Origin: Acinetobacter lwoffii
Lineage (GTDB): Bacteria; Pseudomonadota; Gammaproteobacteria; Pseudomonadales; Moraxellaceae
Direction of reading: 5' to 3'
Assembly: GCF_019343495.1 (NCBI RefSeq)
Contig: NZ_CP072549.1
Coordinates: forward strand, 248,001-312,000
Length of the DNA stretch: 64,000 nucleotides
The stretch's first letter is position 1; every line of letters starts with the position of its first letter. Shown here piece by piece: positions 1 through 8,528 of this stretch. The notes below the pieces were generated by a model. The model had not been told where the DNA came from and ran no database searches. It saw only the letters and a program-made list of their open reading frames with translations. The position numbers and the translations under genes were made by a program.

Positions 1-2
1 AC

Positions 3-1445
3 CGTATTCTGGCGGTAGAAATTCAGGCAGACAAAGTTCTGATTGCTACAGATCAGCCTTATAAAACTGAATGGATATCGAATCTCGAGCAGAATATTGC
101 ACCAAAAAAAATACAACGGGTATTACTGAATCCAGAACAATTACAACGTTATATTACTGAATATTATCAGGTCAGTCGTGCAGTCAGTGGTTCACAAAAA
201 TCTTCCGCCTATGACCGGGAAAATAAGGGCGTCGAAGCCTTGCTACAGCTGGGTGACTCACAGAATCCGGATGCCAATGACCAGCATATTGTCAAACTGG
301 TAGACTGGGTGTTGCAATTTGCCTTTGAGCAGGGCGCCAGTGATATTCACATGGAACCGCGTAAAGATACGGGTAAGATTCGTTTCCGGATTGATGGCGT
401 ACTGCATACGATTTACAACATGCCCGCCAATACATTGACCGCCGTCATTTCCCGGATCAAGATTCTGGGCCGGATGAACGTCGCGGAAAAACGTAAACCA
501 CAGGATGGCCGCCTGAAAACCCGTACACCAAAAGGACAGGAAACCGAATTGCGTTTGTCGACCTTGCCAACGGCATTCGGTGAAAAACTGGTGATGCGTA
601 TTTTCGATCCGGAAGTGCTGGTGAGAAGCTTCCAGCAACTCGGTTTTGAAGGTCATCTGCTCAATGACTGGAACAATCTGACCAGTCACAGTCACGGCAT
701 TATTCTGGTGACCGGTCCGACTGGTTCCGGTAAAACTACTACGCTTTATTCAACCTTGAAACAGCTGGCGACTGAACAGGTCAACGTCTGTACCATTGAA
801 GACCCGATCGAGATGCTGGAACCTAGCTTTAACCAGATGCAGGTCAATAATGGTATCGATCTTGGTTTTGCTGACGGCGTGCGTGCATTGATGCGTCAGG
901 ACCCGGACATTATCATGGTCGGGGAAATTCGTGATCAGGATACTGCCAATATGGCGATTCAGGCAGCATTGACTGGTCATCTGGTTCTCTCAACTTTACA
1001 TACCAATGATGCGCCGTCGAGTCTGACCCGTCTGCATGATCTGGGCGTACAGCCATTTTTGACAGCAGCAACCATCTTGGGTGTTCTGGCTCAACGTCTG
1101 GTGCGTAAACTCTGCCCACATTGCAAGCAGGAAAGCTTCCTGAATGAACAGGAATGGCAGCATCTGGCAGCCGATTATCCTTTGCCGCGACCGGAATTTG
1201 TCTTTAAGGCGGTGGGCTGCGAAGAATGCCGGCATACCGGCTATAAAGGCCGTATTGGGATTTATGAGTTTATGCCACTGAGTTTGACCACTAAACAGCT
1301 GATTGGTGCCGATGCTAATCTGAACCAGCTGCGTCAGCAGGCGAAAAAAGAAGGGGTAGAGCCGCTCAGAATTGCCGGGGCGCGCAAGATTCTGGAAGGT
1401 GTCACTACGCTTGAAGAAGTCCTGAGAGTCGTACCCTTAAATTAA
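3..1445 (+). CDS. gspE: Type II secretion ATPase GspE family (5' truncated by window)
   Basis: GspE/PulE-family hexameric ATPase that powers pseudopilus assembly from the cytoplasmic face of the inner membrane. The frame is open from base 3, so the N-terminus lies outside the window; about 480 residues remain. Visible: Walker A GPTGSGKTTT near 714-740, an Asp box and a Walker B-like segment (DPDIIMVGEIRD near 901-936), His-box THLHTND-type region (STLHTND near 990), and a C4 zinc motif made of CPHC (about 1113) and CEEC (about 1219). The zinc motif and overall pattern fit GspE or its close relative PilB; no other secretion gene is present to settle which. The next gene is unrelated, so this appears to be the end of its transcript. 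Confidence 0.85.
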   Translation, partial: RILAVEIQADKVLIATDQPYKTEWISNLEQNIAPKKIQRVLLNPEQLQRYITEYYQVSRAVSGSQKSSAYDRENKGVEALLQLGDSQNPDANDQHIVKLVDWVLQFAFEQGASDIHMEPRKDTGKIRFRIDGVLHTIYNMPANTLTAVISRIKILGRMNVAEKRKPQDGRLKTRTPKGQETELRLSTLPTAFGEKLVMRIFDPEVLVRSFQQLGFEGHLLNDWNNLTSHSHGIILVTGPTGSGKTTTLYSTLKQLATEQVNVCTIEDPIEMLEPSFNQMQVNNGIDLGFADGVRALMRQDPDIIMVGEIRDQDTANMAIQAALTGHLVLSTLHTNDAPSSLTRLHDLGVQPFLTAATILGVLAQRLVRKLCPHCKQESFLNEQEWQHLAADYPLPRPEFVFKAVGCEECRHTGYKGRIGIYEFMPLSLTTKQLIGADANLNQLRQQAKKEGVEPLRIAGARKILEGVTTLEEVLRVVPLN

Positions 1446-1538
1446 TTTTGAAAATGAAGTAATCTTAAGGTTCAATTCATCTTCGGCTGTTTTAATAGCA
1501 TCATCGAAACAAGGCAAGACTTTAAAGAGGTAATTGCG

Positions 1539-1904
1539 ATGAAAATGATGATAAATACGGTTTTGGCAGCTGCATTGATGGGTTCTATCGCGACGGCTAC
1601 GATAGCAAGCAGTGACACTGCTGTAAATCAGGCCGCTTTTGCTAAATCGACTACAGTCAAACAGGCACTGGCCATGAAAGATGACAGCAAAGTTCAGCTT
1701 AAAGGTTATGTCGTGAAAGCAGTCGGTGATGAAAAATACCAGTTCCGCGACAGTACAGGCACCATTACGGTTGAGATTGATGACGAACTTTGGCAAGGCA
1801 AACCGATTTCAGCCAAAACACCGGTAATCATCACAGGTGAAATCGACATTGATTATAAACCGGCAAAACGTGTTGAAATTGAGGTTGATCAGGTTCGCTT
1901 CTAA
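1539..1904 (+). CDS. ygiW: YgiW/YdeI-family periplasmic OB-fold stress protein
   Basis: 121-residue secreted protein of the YgiW/YdeI (BOF, bacterial OB-fold) family, linked in enterobacteria to stress tolerance. A signal peptide covers about residues 1-24 (MKMMINTVLAAALMGS followed by an Ala-rich cleavage region). The mature part has the family pattern: VKLKGYVVK-like strand (VQLKGYVVKAVGDEKYQFRD), then TGTITVEIDDELW and a closing RVEIEVDQVRF strand. A good ribosome site (AAAGAGG) precedes the start. It lies just upstream of a qseBC-like pair, the same neighbourhood as in Escherichia coli and Aggregatibacter, which supports both calls. A strong hairpin separates it from the response regulator. 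Confidence 0.85.
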   Translation: MKMMINTVLAAALMGSIATATIASSDTAVNQAAFAKSTTVKQALAMKDDSKVQLKGYVVKAVGDEKYQFRDSTGTITVEIDDELWQGKPISAKTPVIITGEIDIDYKPAKRVEIEVDQVRF

Positions 1905-1944
1905 TATCGCCTGATTTGCTGAAATCAGTTTGAACATAGCAACA

Positions 1945-1987
1945 AAAAACCACATGCAAGTTACCAAAAAGCATGTGGTTTTTTTGA
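1945..1987 (+). terminator. Terminator or attenuator between ygiW and qseB
   Basis: A 13-bp perfect stem (1945-1957 with 1971-1983) around a 13-nt loop, followed by a T run to 1985. It sits inside the ygiW-qseB gap, so it either ends ygiW transcripts or lets a fraction through to qseBC. Confidence 0.85.
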
Positions 1988-2039
1988 GTCTGCTGCTTTT
2001 TCAGGGCAAGATAGAACAAGGAAGCAAACGGAGCAGAAT

Positions 2040-2705
2040 ATGCGTATTCTTTTGGCAGAAGATGATCAGTCTCAGGCAGACAGTATCCAGACCTGGCTGG
2101 AAATGGATGGTTATGTGATTGATCGGGTAGAGCGCGGTGATCATGTGATCCTGGCGATTGAGCAGCATCAATATGACTGCATTCTGCTGGATCGTGGCCT
2201 GCCGAATGCCACTGGAGACGAGATTCTGAAAAGTTTGCGCAGCCAACAGCAAGATACGCCAGTGATTTTTATTACAGCTAAAGACAGTATTGATGACCGC
2301 GTCGAGGGGTTGGATTTAGGCGCGAATGATTATCTGGTCAAACCTTTTAGTCTGGAAGAACTTTCGGCCCGAGTTCGTGCCCAACTCAGACAGAAGCAGA
2401 AAATACCGAATCATATCCTGCACTGGCAGGATCTCAGTCTGGACACTCAAGCCAAAACCCTGACTAAAGAAGGTCAAGCTATGAATCTGACTGCGAAGGA
2501 ATTTCAGATTCTATATAAGTTGATGCAGCAGCCTGAACATATTGTCACCCGTGAACAGCTGGAAGAATCGCTGTATGCCTGGGGCGATGAAATTGAAAGT
2601 AATGCGATTGAAGTGTTTATCTATCAGCTGCGTAAAAAAATTGGCAGCCAGATGATTAAGACCATTCGCGGTCTGGGCTATCGCATGCATAAGGCTGAGG
2701 TATAA
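2040..2705 (+). CDS. qseB: OmpR-family response regulator, QseB-like
   Basis: 221-residue response regulator. The receiver domain (1-120) has the acidic pair E7-D9, phospho-acceptor D51 (CILLDRGLP), T80 and K102 (VKPF). The C-terminal winged helix (about 125-220) shows the OmpR pattern NLTAKEFQIL and a closing RGLGYRM. Upstream GGAGCAG-type ribosome site. It is followed after 4 nt by its sensor kinase, forming a normal two-component operon. The symbol rests on similarity to QseB/PmrA regulators and on the ygiW neighbour; the signal sensed is not visible from sequence. It is clearly different from the Acinetobacter colistin-resistance regulator PmrA as I remember it. Confidence 0.85.
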   Translation: MRILLAEDDQSQADSIQTWLEMDGYVIDRVERGDHVILAIEQHQYDCILLDRGLPNATGDEILKSLRSQQQDTPVIFITAKDSIDDRVEGLDLGANDYLVKPFSLEELSARVRAQLRQKQKIPNHILHWQDLSLDTQAKTLTKEGQAMNLTAKEFQILYKLMQQPEHIVTREQLEESLYAWGDEIESNAIEVFIYQLRKKIGSQMIKTIRGLGYRMHKAEV

Positions 2706-2709
2706 ACCT

Positions 2710-4032
2710 ATGTCAGCTGCTATTTCCTTGCAAACTAAACTGATCAAACATGCGCTGTTCAGTTCGATATTGGCTGGAATATTGGCCTGGCTGCTGTTAT
2801 TGGGAATTTCCAGTTATCAAGCCAGTCAGCTGCATGATGAATTAATGGAGCAGATTTCTGAGTTACTGCTTGGCGATGTGACCCAGGCCAAAGACGCCCA
2901 GGTGGATGAACTCAGTGAACAGTTTGATATCCAGTATGCCTTGTTGCTGGGCCAGCAGGTACTGACTACTTCGATTGATGATGAATTAATTAATACCATT
3001 CCAAAAGCACAGAACAACGGCTTTCAGTTTGCTTATAAAAATGGTCATTTTATCCGGATACTGACTGCGGAAGATGACGACCTTCAGGTCAAAATCGTAC
3101 AGCCACTTTCAGTACGTTTCGATGAACTCTGGCAAACTACTTTGGGCTTTGCCGGGATCTTATTCACTTTATGGCTAGTGCAATGGCTGATTCTAAGGGT
3201 CTCGGTCAAACGCCAGTTACGGCCATTAAACAAGATTTCGCGTGCCATTGGTTCCAAGACTGCTCAGGATCTGAGTCCTATTAAAACACCTGACCCTGAA
3301 ATCACTGAACTGCAACCGATCATTCGTCAGCTGAATGCCATGCTCGGCCGGCTGGAGAAATCACTGGCTGCTGAACAGCGTTTTACTGCAGATGCTTCAC
3401 ATGAGCTGCGTTCGCCACTGTCTGCGATTCAAATGCGTCTACAGGTTTTAAAACGCAAATATCAAGATGATGCACAGCTCCCTCAGGCATTACAGTTGAT
3501 TCAAAATGATGTCAACCGCGGTACGCAGGTGCTGGAGAATTTACTCTTGCTGGCACGACTCGATCCGGAGCGCGCAGGGCAATTACCAACGCAAACGATT
3601 AATCTTAAAAATCTGGTTCAGGAGGCTTTGCAGGCATTGCAGCCTTTTGCAGAAGAAAAAGACATTCATTGGAATCTAAACCTTGAGGATGCTGTGATCG
3701 AAGCGAATCCAGAGCTGATTTTTAGTTGTATTCGCAATCTGGTCGACAATGCTATTCGGTATACGCCGCCGCAGGGACAGGTCGAGATCCGAACGGTTGT
3801 TGAGCAGCATCAGATACAACTATTGATTGAAAACTCAGGAGAGGGGATTACTGATGATGTGCTGGAACGTTTAGGTGAACGTTTTTATCGGGCTTTGGGT
3901 ACGCGAACTCAGGGTTCAGGTCTAGGTCTGTCCATTTGCCAGAAAATTATGGCACTGCATGCAGCTAAAATTGACTATGCGCCGTCGGATCTGGGCGGAC
4001 TTAAAGTGTTATTGAGTTTTAAGCTTGAATAG
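2710..4032 (+). CDS. qseC: Sensor histidine kinase, QseC-like
   Basis: 440-residue membrane kinase. Two membrane segments (about 15-35 and 145-163) flank a periplasmic domain of some 110 residues; then a HAMP-like linker, the dimerisation H-box with H231 (ASHELRSPLSAI), an N-box (NLVDNAIRYTPP, about 336-350), and G-boxes ending in GSGLGLSI. The intact catalytic motifs predict an active kinase/phosphatase for the regulator just upstream. The periplasmic domain is shorter on obvious motifs than the E. coli QseC sensor, so the ligand cannot be transferred by name. No terminator is evident right after the gene before the convergent hemP. Confidence 0.83.
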   Translation: MSAAISLQTKLIKHALFSSILAGILAWLLLLGISSYQASQLHDELMEQISELLLGDVTQAKDAQVDELSEQFDIQYALLLGQQVLTTSIDDELINTIPKAQNNGFQFAYKNGHFIRILTAEDDDLQVKIVQPLSVRFDELWQTTLGFAGILFTLWLVQWLILRVSVKRQLRPLNKISRAIGSKTAQDLSPIKTPDPEITELQPIIRQLNAMLGRLEKSLAAEQRFTADASHELRSPLSAIQMRLQVLKRKYQDDAQLPQALQLIQNDVNRGTQVLENLLLLARLDPERAGQLPTQTINLKNLVQEALQALQPFAEEKDIHWNLNLEDAVIEANPELIFSCIRNLVDNAIRYTPPQGQVEIRTVVEQHQIQLLIENSGEGITDDVLERLGERFYRALGTRTQGSGLGLSICQKIMALHAAKIDYAPSDLGGLKVLLSFKLE

Positions 4033-4119
4033 CAAATCTCATGATCAGAAGATTAAAAAGCAGTATGCGCTGATTCATACTGCTGCTTCCCACGTTTGTT
4101 ATTATTAGAACTGATTTAA

Positions 4120-4290
4120 TTATTTGGTCAGAATAAGACGGTTATTGCGGGTCAGACGCAAGCGGTATTCTTCGCCGGCATGCATGATCCGGATTTCACG
4201 ACCCAGTGCAAAAAGATTGTTGGAGTGCAGCATTGGCAAGGCATGGTGAGTATCATTGTTACGGGTAAATAGGCTAAATGGGGCGTTCAT
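4120..4290 (-). CDS. hemP: Hemin uptake protein HemP
   Basis: 56-residue HemP-family protein. The diagnostic C-terminus is present: REIRIMHAGEEYRLRLTR followed by a Leu-Ile-Leu-Thr-Lys end. A longer frame runs upstream to 4371, but the start at 4290 is preferred because it has a GGAG ribosome site about 8 nt upstream, matches the family length, and leaves the Fur box upstream of the gene rather than inside it. In other Proteobacteria HemP is a small iron-regulated protein needed for expression or function of hemin uptake. Here no hemin receptor is adjacent, so it appears as a stand-alone iron-responsive gene. Confidence 0.88.
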   Translation of the reverse strand: MNAPFSLFTRNNDTHHALPMLHSNNLFALGREIRIMHAGEEYRLRLTRNNRLILTK

Positions 4291-4322
4291 TCCGTCGACT
4301 CCGTGGTGTGTTTTGGATTGAT

Positions 4323-4341
4323 TTAAATGATAATCATTATC
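4323..4341. promoter_or_regulatory. Fur box between hemP and mutT
   Basis: The 19 bases match 16 of 19 positions of the classic Fur consensus, with an unbroken core TGATAATCATTATC. It lies 33 nt upstream of the hemP start and about 90 nt upstream of the divergent MutT start, so hemP is the obvious target; control of the other gene is possible. Confidence 0.85.
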
Positions 4342-4428
4342 GAATATATCTGTCAACGAAATATTGAGCAATTTATAAAAAACTCTAATTTGCTTACAAT
4401 CTGTAAAACTTTAACGGTTCTGTACATC

Positions 4429-5328
4429 ATGACTAAAGCTACGATTCATGTCGCAATTGCGCTTTTATTTTATCAAAATCAGGTTCTCGTCGGCTGGCGT
4501 GAGGCCAAGCAGCATCAGGGCAATAAATATGAATTTCCAGGCGGAAAAGTTGAACAGGGTGAGTTGCTAGTCGAAACCTGTCGCCGCGAAGTGATTGAAG
4601 AGGTGGGCGTTGATATCGAACGCTGGCATGCTTCTGATTTTATCTCCCATGAATATGAAGATCTCATCGTCAATTTGCATATTTTCCATGCTTCAGTACA
4701 GCCTGCGCAACTGGCTGAAATCAAACAGCCTTGGCGCTGGTACAGCCGGGAAGAACTTGGCCAGTTGAATTTTCCGAAAGCCAATCAGTCCATGATTCAA
4801 AAGCTGCAATGGCCGCAGCGCATCAAGATTGCTGAAGATCTGGATATCTTATCAAGTCTAGATACAGATCAAATGTTGTATTGGCGCGTGGAAGCAACCC
4901 CTGAACGGATCATGCAATTACAGCAGTATCCGGTAGATCAACTCTCCAAGTTAATTATTAATCAGCAGCTTTGGTCACAACTGAATGAATTGCAGCAGCA
5001 GACGATTCATACGATTCATCTAAAACAGACTCAATTGATGGACTTGAAACAAGGTGAATTGAAATCTGGCTATCGTTATCTGGCAGCCTGTCATGACCTG
5101 AGTGCTTTAATGCATGCAGAACAGATCGGTTGTGAAGCAGCCTTGCTGAGTCCGGTACTGGCGACCGCAACGCATCCGGACACGCCTGCGCTAGGCTGGG
5201 AGCAATTCAAGCAAATGGCAGAGCAGGTACAGATTCCGGTTTTTGCTTTGGGTGGAATGAAGGCTGATGAGCTTGAGTATGCAAAAAGCCAGCACGCTTA
5301 TGGCATTGCCGGCATCCGCTATATTTAA
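4429..5328 (+). CDS. mutT: Nudix hydrolase (MutT) fused to a thiamine-phosphate-synthase-like domain
   Basis: 299-residue two-domain protein. Residues 1-130 are a MutT-type Nudix hydrolase with a complete Nudix box at 38-60 (GGKVEQGE ... REVIEEVGV), predicted to hydrolyse oxidised nucleotides such as 8-oxo-dGTP. Residues about 150-299 resemble the TENI/ThiE barrel (Gly-rich end PVFALGGMK and GIAGIRY). The ThiE part lacks an obvious full thiamine-phosphate-synthase active site, so it may have another role. The start at 4429 is chosen over an upstream frame extension because it begins the conserved Nudix strand (MTKATIHVAIALL). This fusion is known in several gammaproteobacteria. Confidence 0.88.
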   Translation: MTKATIHVAIALLFYQNQVLVGWREAKQHQGNKYEFPGGKVEQGELLVETCRREVIEEVGVDIERWHASDFISHEYEDLIVNLHIFHASVQPAQLAEIKQPWRWYSREELGQLNFPKANQSMIQKLQWPQRIKIAEDLDILSSLDTDQMLYWRVEATPERIMQLQQYPVDQLSKLIINQQLWSQLNELQQQTIHTIHLKQTQLMDLKQGELKSGYRYLAACHDLSALMHAEQIGCEAALLSPVLATATHPDTPALGWEQFKQMAEQVQIPVFALGGMKADELEYAKSQHAYGIAGIRYI

Positions 5329-5386
5329 ACACTTTATTTATAAAATAAACTTTCTATTAGTAAGTCAGTTTCTATGGAAAATTATC

Positions 5387-5932
5387 TTAAAGTTTTTTGA
5401 GTGCCTGTTGGGCTTGCTGAATCGCTTTGGCATTTTTCCGCAACTGAGCAGATTTAAGGCGCACTTGCCAAAGCTGCTTTTTCATGGCACTAGATTGTGC
5501 ATAACTCAGGCCACGTAAGGCAAAAGCATCGGCGCTTGCTGGCTGATTTTTACGGTTAGCAATCATACCCAAGTATAAATAGGTTTCCGGTGCCTGAGGG
5601 GCCAGTCGCTGTGCCTGAGTTGCAGACGCTTCAGCTTGAGCGAACTGCTGCTTGGTATAGGCCTGCTGGGTTTGCTGCATCAGACTCTTGAAAGCCGGCA
5701 GATTACGGCCATCATCAAACTTTTGGCTTTTCGGCTTCTGTTCAGGAATGACAATTTTCTGACGTTTGATGTCAGGACGGTCATAAGGCGTAATCACTAC
5801 GCCATCTGGCGTTTTTGCCTTAGGTTTTTCCACCGCAGGCTTGGCAGGGGTAACTGGCTTTTCTGGCTCAGATATACTTTGGCAGCCCACCAGACTGAGG
5901 ATGAGCAAACCAGGGAGGATTTTTCTTAACAT
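5387..5932 (-). CDS. lpoP: TPR lipoprotein next to PBP1b, probable PBP1b activator LpoP
   Basis: About 181 residues with a lipoprotein signal (lipobox LVGC, cysteine near residue 17), a Pro/Lys-rich disordered linker (about 20-75), then helical TPR-like repeats (about 80-180; LYLGMIANRKNQPASADAFALRG region). It follows mrcB with a gap of only 8-14 nt, so the two are co-transcribed. In Pseudomonas an unrelated-to-LpoB TPR lipoprotein, LpoP, is encoded beside PBP1b and activates it from the outer membrane; architecture and position here match. A start at 5938 is also possible, but the GAG ribosome site is better spaced for 5932. The function is inferred from context and architecture. Confidence 0.75.
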   Translation of the reverse strand: MLRKILPGLLILSLVGCQSISEPEKPVTPAKPAVEKPKAKTPDGVVITPYDRPDIKRQKIVIPEQKPKSQKFDDGRNLPAFKSLMQQTQQAYTKQQFAQAEASATQAQRLAPQAPETYLYLGMIANRKNQPASADAFALRGLSYAQSSAMKKQLWQVRLKSAQLRKNAKAIQQAQQALKKL

Positions 5933-5946
5933 AAACATAGACTCAA

Positions 5947-8337
5947 TTAATGGCTATAACTTCCACTGGCGATAATACGGGTTTCGCTCTCAAGATCGCG
6001 TTCTATTTCTGTTTCACTTTCTTGTATGTAGCGACTCATATCATCCTGTTCAGCATCAGATGGCGCAGGTTCTGAATCAATATCATAAGGTTCCGTCGCA
6101 TAATGCGAGATGCCGCAGGCAGTCGCCTGATTTGGCAGGGCATGACGCGAAATCGGGATATACATGGCGCCTTCACAGCCTTGTGCAGACAATAAACCAG
6201 TATAACGATCCAGCCAATGCCATTCGATTTCATTCGGCTGTGGCAGATTCACCGGTTTCTGGCGCAACTGTTTCATGACATTGGTCCAAACGGGCAGGGC
6301 ACCTGAAGAACCGGTTAAGCCAGTGACTTTGTTGTCATCCAGACCGAGCCAAACCACGGTCATATAATTACCTGAGTATCCGGCAAACCATGAGTCACGG
6401 CTGTCATTCGTAGTACCTGACTTACCAGCAAGATTCAGACTGCGTGGTAAGCTGTTATAGGCTGCACGACCTGTACCATTCGACATGACCTGTTGTAAGC
6501 CATAATTCAGGGCATAAGCAGAAGCTGGATCAATGGTCGGTTGTACACTCAGGCTATAACGATCCAGAGAGCGGCCGTTGGCATCCACCACAGAGCGGAT
6601 GGCTTTGGTTGGGTATTTAAAGCCGCCTGTAGCAAAGTTGCCGTAAATATTCATCACTTCCATCGGGGACATATCTACCGCACCCAAGTAAATCGATGGA
6701 TAAGATGGAATATCTGAGGTCACACCAAATTTTTTCAGATGATTAATAAAGTTGGACAGACCAAATTCTTGTGCTAAACGCACAGTGGACAGGTTATAAG
6801 ATTGCGATAAGGCTTGTGACATTGGAATGATACCATGTCCGCGACCACTATAGTTTTTCGGCGTCCAGGTTTTGCCATCACTCTTGATGCTGATTTCACT
6901 GTCTTCAATTGGGCTTGCCCAGTGATAACGGTTCGATTCCAGGGCACTCAGGTAGATCACCGGTTTTAGCAGGGAACCGACTTGACGCTTGGCATCGACT
7001 GCACGGTTAAAGCCGGTAAAATCTTGAGTAGAACCTACTGCGGCCACCAGCTCACCATTTTCCGGATGCGATACCAATACCGCACCCTGTAAATCTTTCA
7101 GGCGACCCGGATTGGATTTGCTTAAACGCGCCACCGTCTCTTTAAAGCTGTCCTGAATTCTGGTTTGGGCCAGAGGATCTAAAGTAGTGAAAATTCGCAG
7201 ACCCTGATTGGTCAGATCGGTTTCCTGATAATCTGTGCGTAATTGACGACGTACAATATCCAGAAAATCCGGGAAGCGGGCAGGGCCTAAAGTCGGTTTT
7301 GAAATGACATTTAATGGACGTGCAGTTTCTTTTTCATATTGTTCCTGAGTCAGATAGCCCATCACCAACATATTATTCAGGACAATATCACGACGTTTTT
7401 TTGCACTTTCAGGATTGCGCCATGGATTGTATAGACTCGGGCCTTGGACTAAACCCACCAAAAATGCTTGCTGGGAAATATTCAGTTCACGCAGTGGCAG
7501 GCCAAAATAAAACTGCGATGCCAGACCATAACCATTAATAGAATAGTTACCATTCTGGCCCAGATTCACCTCATTTAAATAAGCTTCCAGAATTTCATTC
7601 TTGTCATAATGCAATTCAATCAGCATCGCCATAAAGGCTTCATTTACTTTACGTTTTAAGGTGCGCTCCGGGGTTAAATAGAAATTTTTGACCAGCTGCT
7701 GGGTCAAGGTTGAGCCACCTTGACGTTTACCACCGGTAATATTGCTGACTACGGCACGTGCAATACCACGCGGTGAAACCCCATGATGCTCATAGAACTT
7801 ACGGTCTTCGGTCGCGATCAGCGCTTCGATCAAGGGCTTAGGCACTTTATTTAGCTTGATCAGCACACGGTCTTCGTTATGCTGCGGATAAATCCCACCA
7901 ATTAATAAAGGTTCTAAACGCGCAATCCCGCTTGAAGACGGTTTGGTTGCGCTGACTTCTGCAATCTGTTCACCGCTGAAACTGACTTTCAATATTTGTT
8001 CCGGTTCAACCCGGTCACCAAAATCAAAGCCGCGTGTATGCACATACAGGGTATTACCCGTGGTGACAAAGTTGCCTGATTTAGTATAACTATCCGAATT
8101 TTTATAACCGAGTAATTTTAATTCTTGTTGGAAATCCTGCAGGCTGACTGGGGCATTCACGTACACTTCCATCGGACGTGCGAAGACCTTGGCCGGAATA
8201 TCCCAGCGCTGACCTTCAAACTTGTCGCGTACAATATTGTCTAATCTAATCAAATAGATACTAAATGCTACAAAGATAGAAATGACAATAATAGAAAAAA
8301 TTAAGGCAAGAAACCCCATGCCACGTTCAGATTTCAT
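5947..8337 (-). CDS. mrcB: Penicillin-binding protein 1B, bifunctional transglycosylase/transpeptidase
   Basis: 796-residue class A PBP that polymerises and cross-links peptidoglycan. One N-terminal membrane anchor (about 8-30), a UB2H-like regulatory domain (about 45-145), the GT51 glycosyltransferase with catalytic EDRKFYEHHG (about 177) and QGGSTLTQQLVKN, then the transpeptidase with GSLLKP (SxxK, about 453), SYN (QSYNLS) and KSGTTND in place of KTG (about 637). Length and order match PBP1b rather than PBP1a, which carries an extra OB domain. The UB2H domain is where lipoprotein activators dock in E. coli, consistent with the TPR lipoprotein gene just downstream. The C-terminal tail is acidic and low in complexity. 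Confidence 0.95.
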   Translation of the reverse strand: MKSERGMGFLALIFSIIVISIFVAFSIYLIRLDNIVRDKFEGQRWDIPAKVFARPMEVYVNAPVSLQDFQQELKLLGYKNSDSYTKSGNFVTTGNTLYVHTRGFDFGDRVEPEQILKVSFSGEQIAEVSATKPSSSGIARLEPLLIGGIYPQHNEDRVLIKLNKVPKPLIEALIATEDRKFYEHHGVSPRGIARAVVSNITGGKRQGGSTLTQQLVKNFYLTPERTLKRKVNEAFMAMLIELHYDKNEILEAYLNEVNLGQNGNYSINGYGLASQFYFGLPLRELNISQQAFLVGLVQGPSLYNPWRNPESAKKRRDIVLNNMLVMGYLTQEQYEKETARPLNVISKPTLGPARFPDFLDIVRRQLRTDYQETDLTNQGLRIFTTLDPLAQTRIQDSFKETVARLSKSNPGRLKDLQGAVLVSHPENGELVAAVGSTQDFTGFNRAVDAKRQVGSLLKPVIYLSALESNRYHWASPIEDSEISIKSDGKTWTPKNYSGRGHGIIPMSQALSQSYNLSTVRLAQEFGLSNFINHLKKFGVTSDIPSYPSIYLGAVDMSPMEVMNIYGNFATGGFKYPTKAIRSVVDANGRSLDRYSLSVQPTIDPASAYALNYGLQQVMSNGTGRAAYNSLPRSLNLAGKSGTTNDSRDSWFAGYSGNYMTVVWLGLDDNKVTGLTGSSGALPVWTNVMKQLRQKPVNLPQPNEIEWHWLDRYTGLLSAQGCEGAMYIPISRHALPNQATACGISHYATEPYDIDSEPAPSDAEQDDMSRYIQESETEIERDLESETRIIASGSYSH

Positions 8338-8528
8338 AAATACTTATAAGATCCTGTGAAATTGTGCTAATCATGCGAAGCTTTTCATTATTTTGCAATA
8401 TTTAATCAAGAAATGCGCTTAAAATTAAAATGAAACCCCACAATTTCTCCTTAATTCGAATATATTTCAAATAATTTCCTACCTATGAAGCACTGTTATA
8501 AATTGTCATCCAGGTATAGCTTAATGTT

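Noticed and set aside
1437..1796. Minus-strand frame antisense to ygiW
   Set aside because: Overlaps the signal peptide and core of ygiW; composition is that of a shadow.
6925..6945. GGTTCGATTCC, like a tRNA T-arm
   Set aside because: It lies inside mrcB coding sequence and no acceptor, D or anticodon stems surround it.
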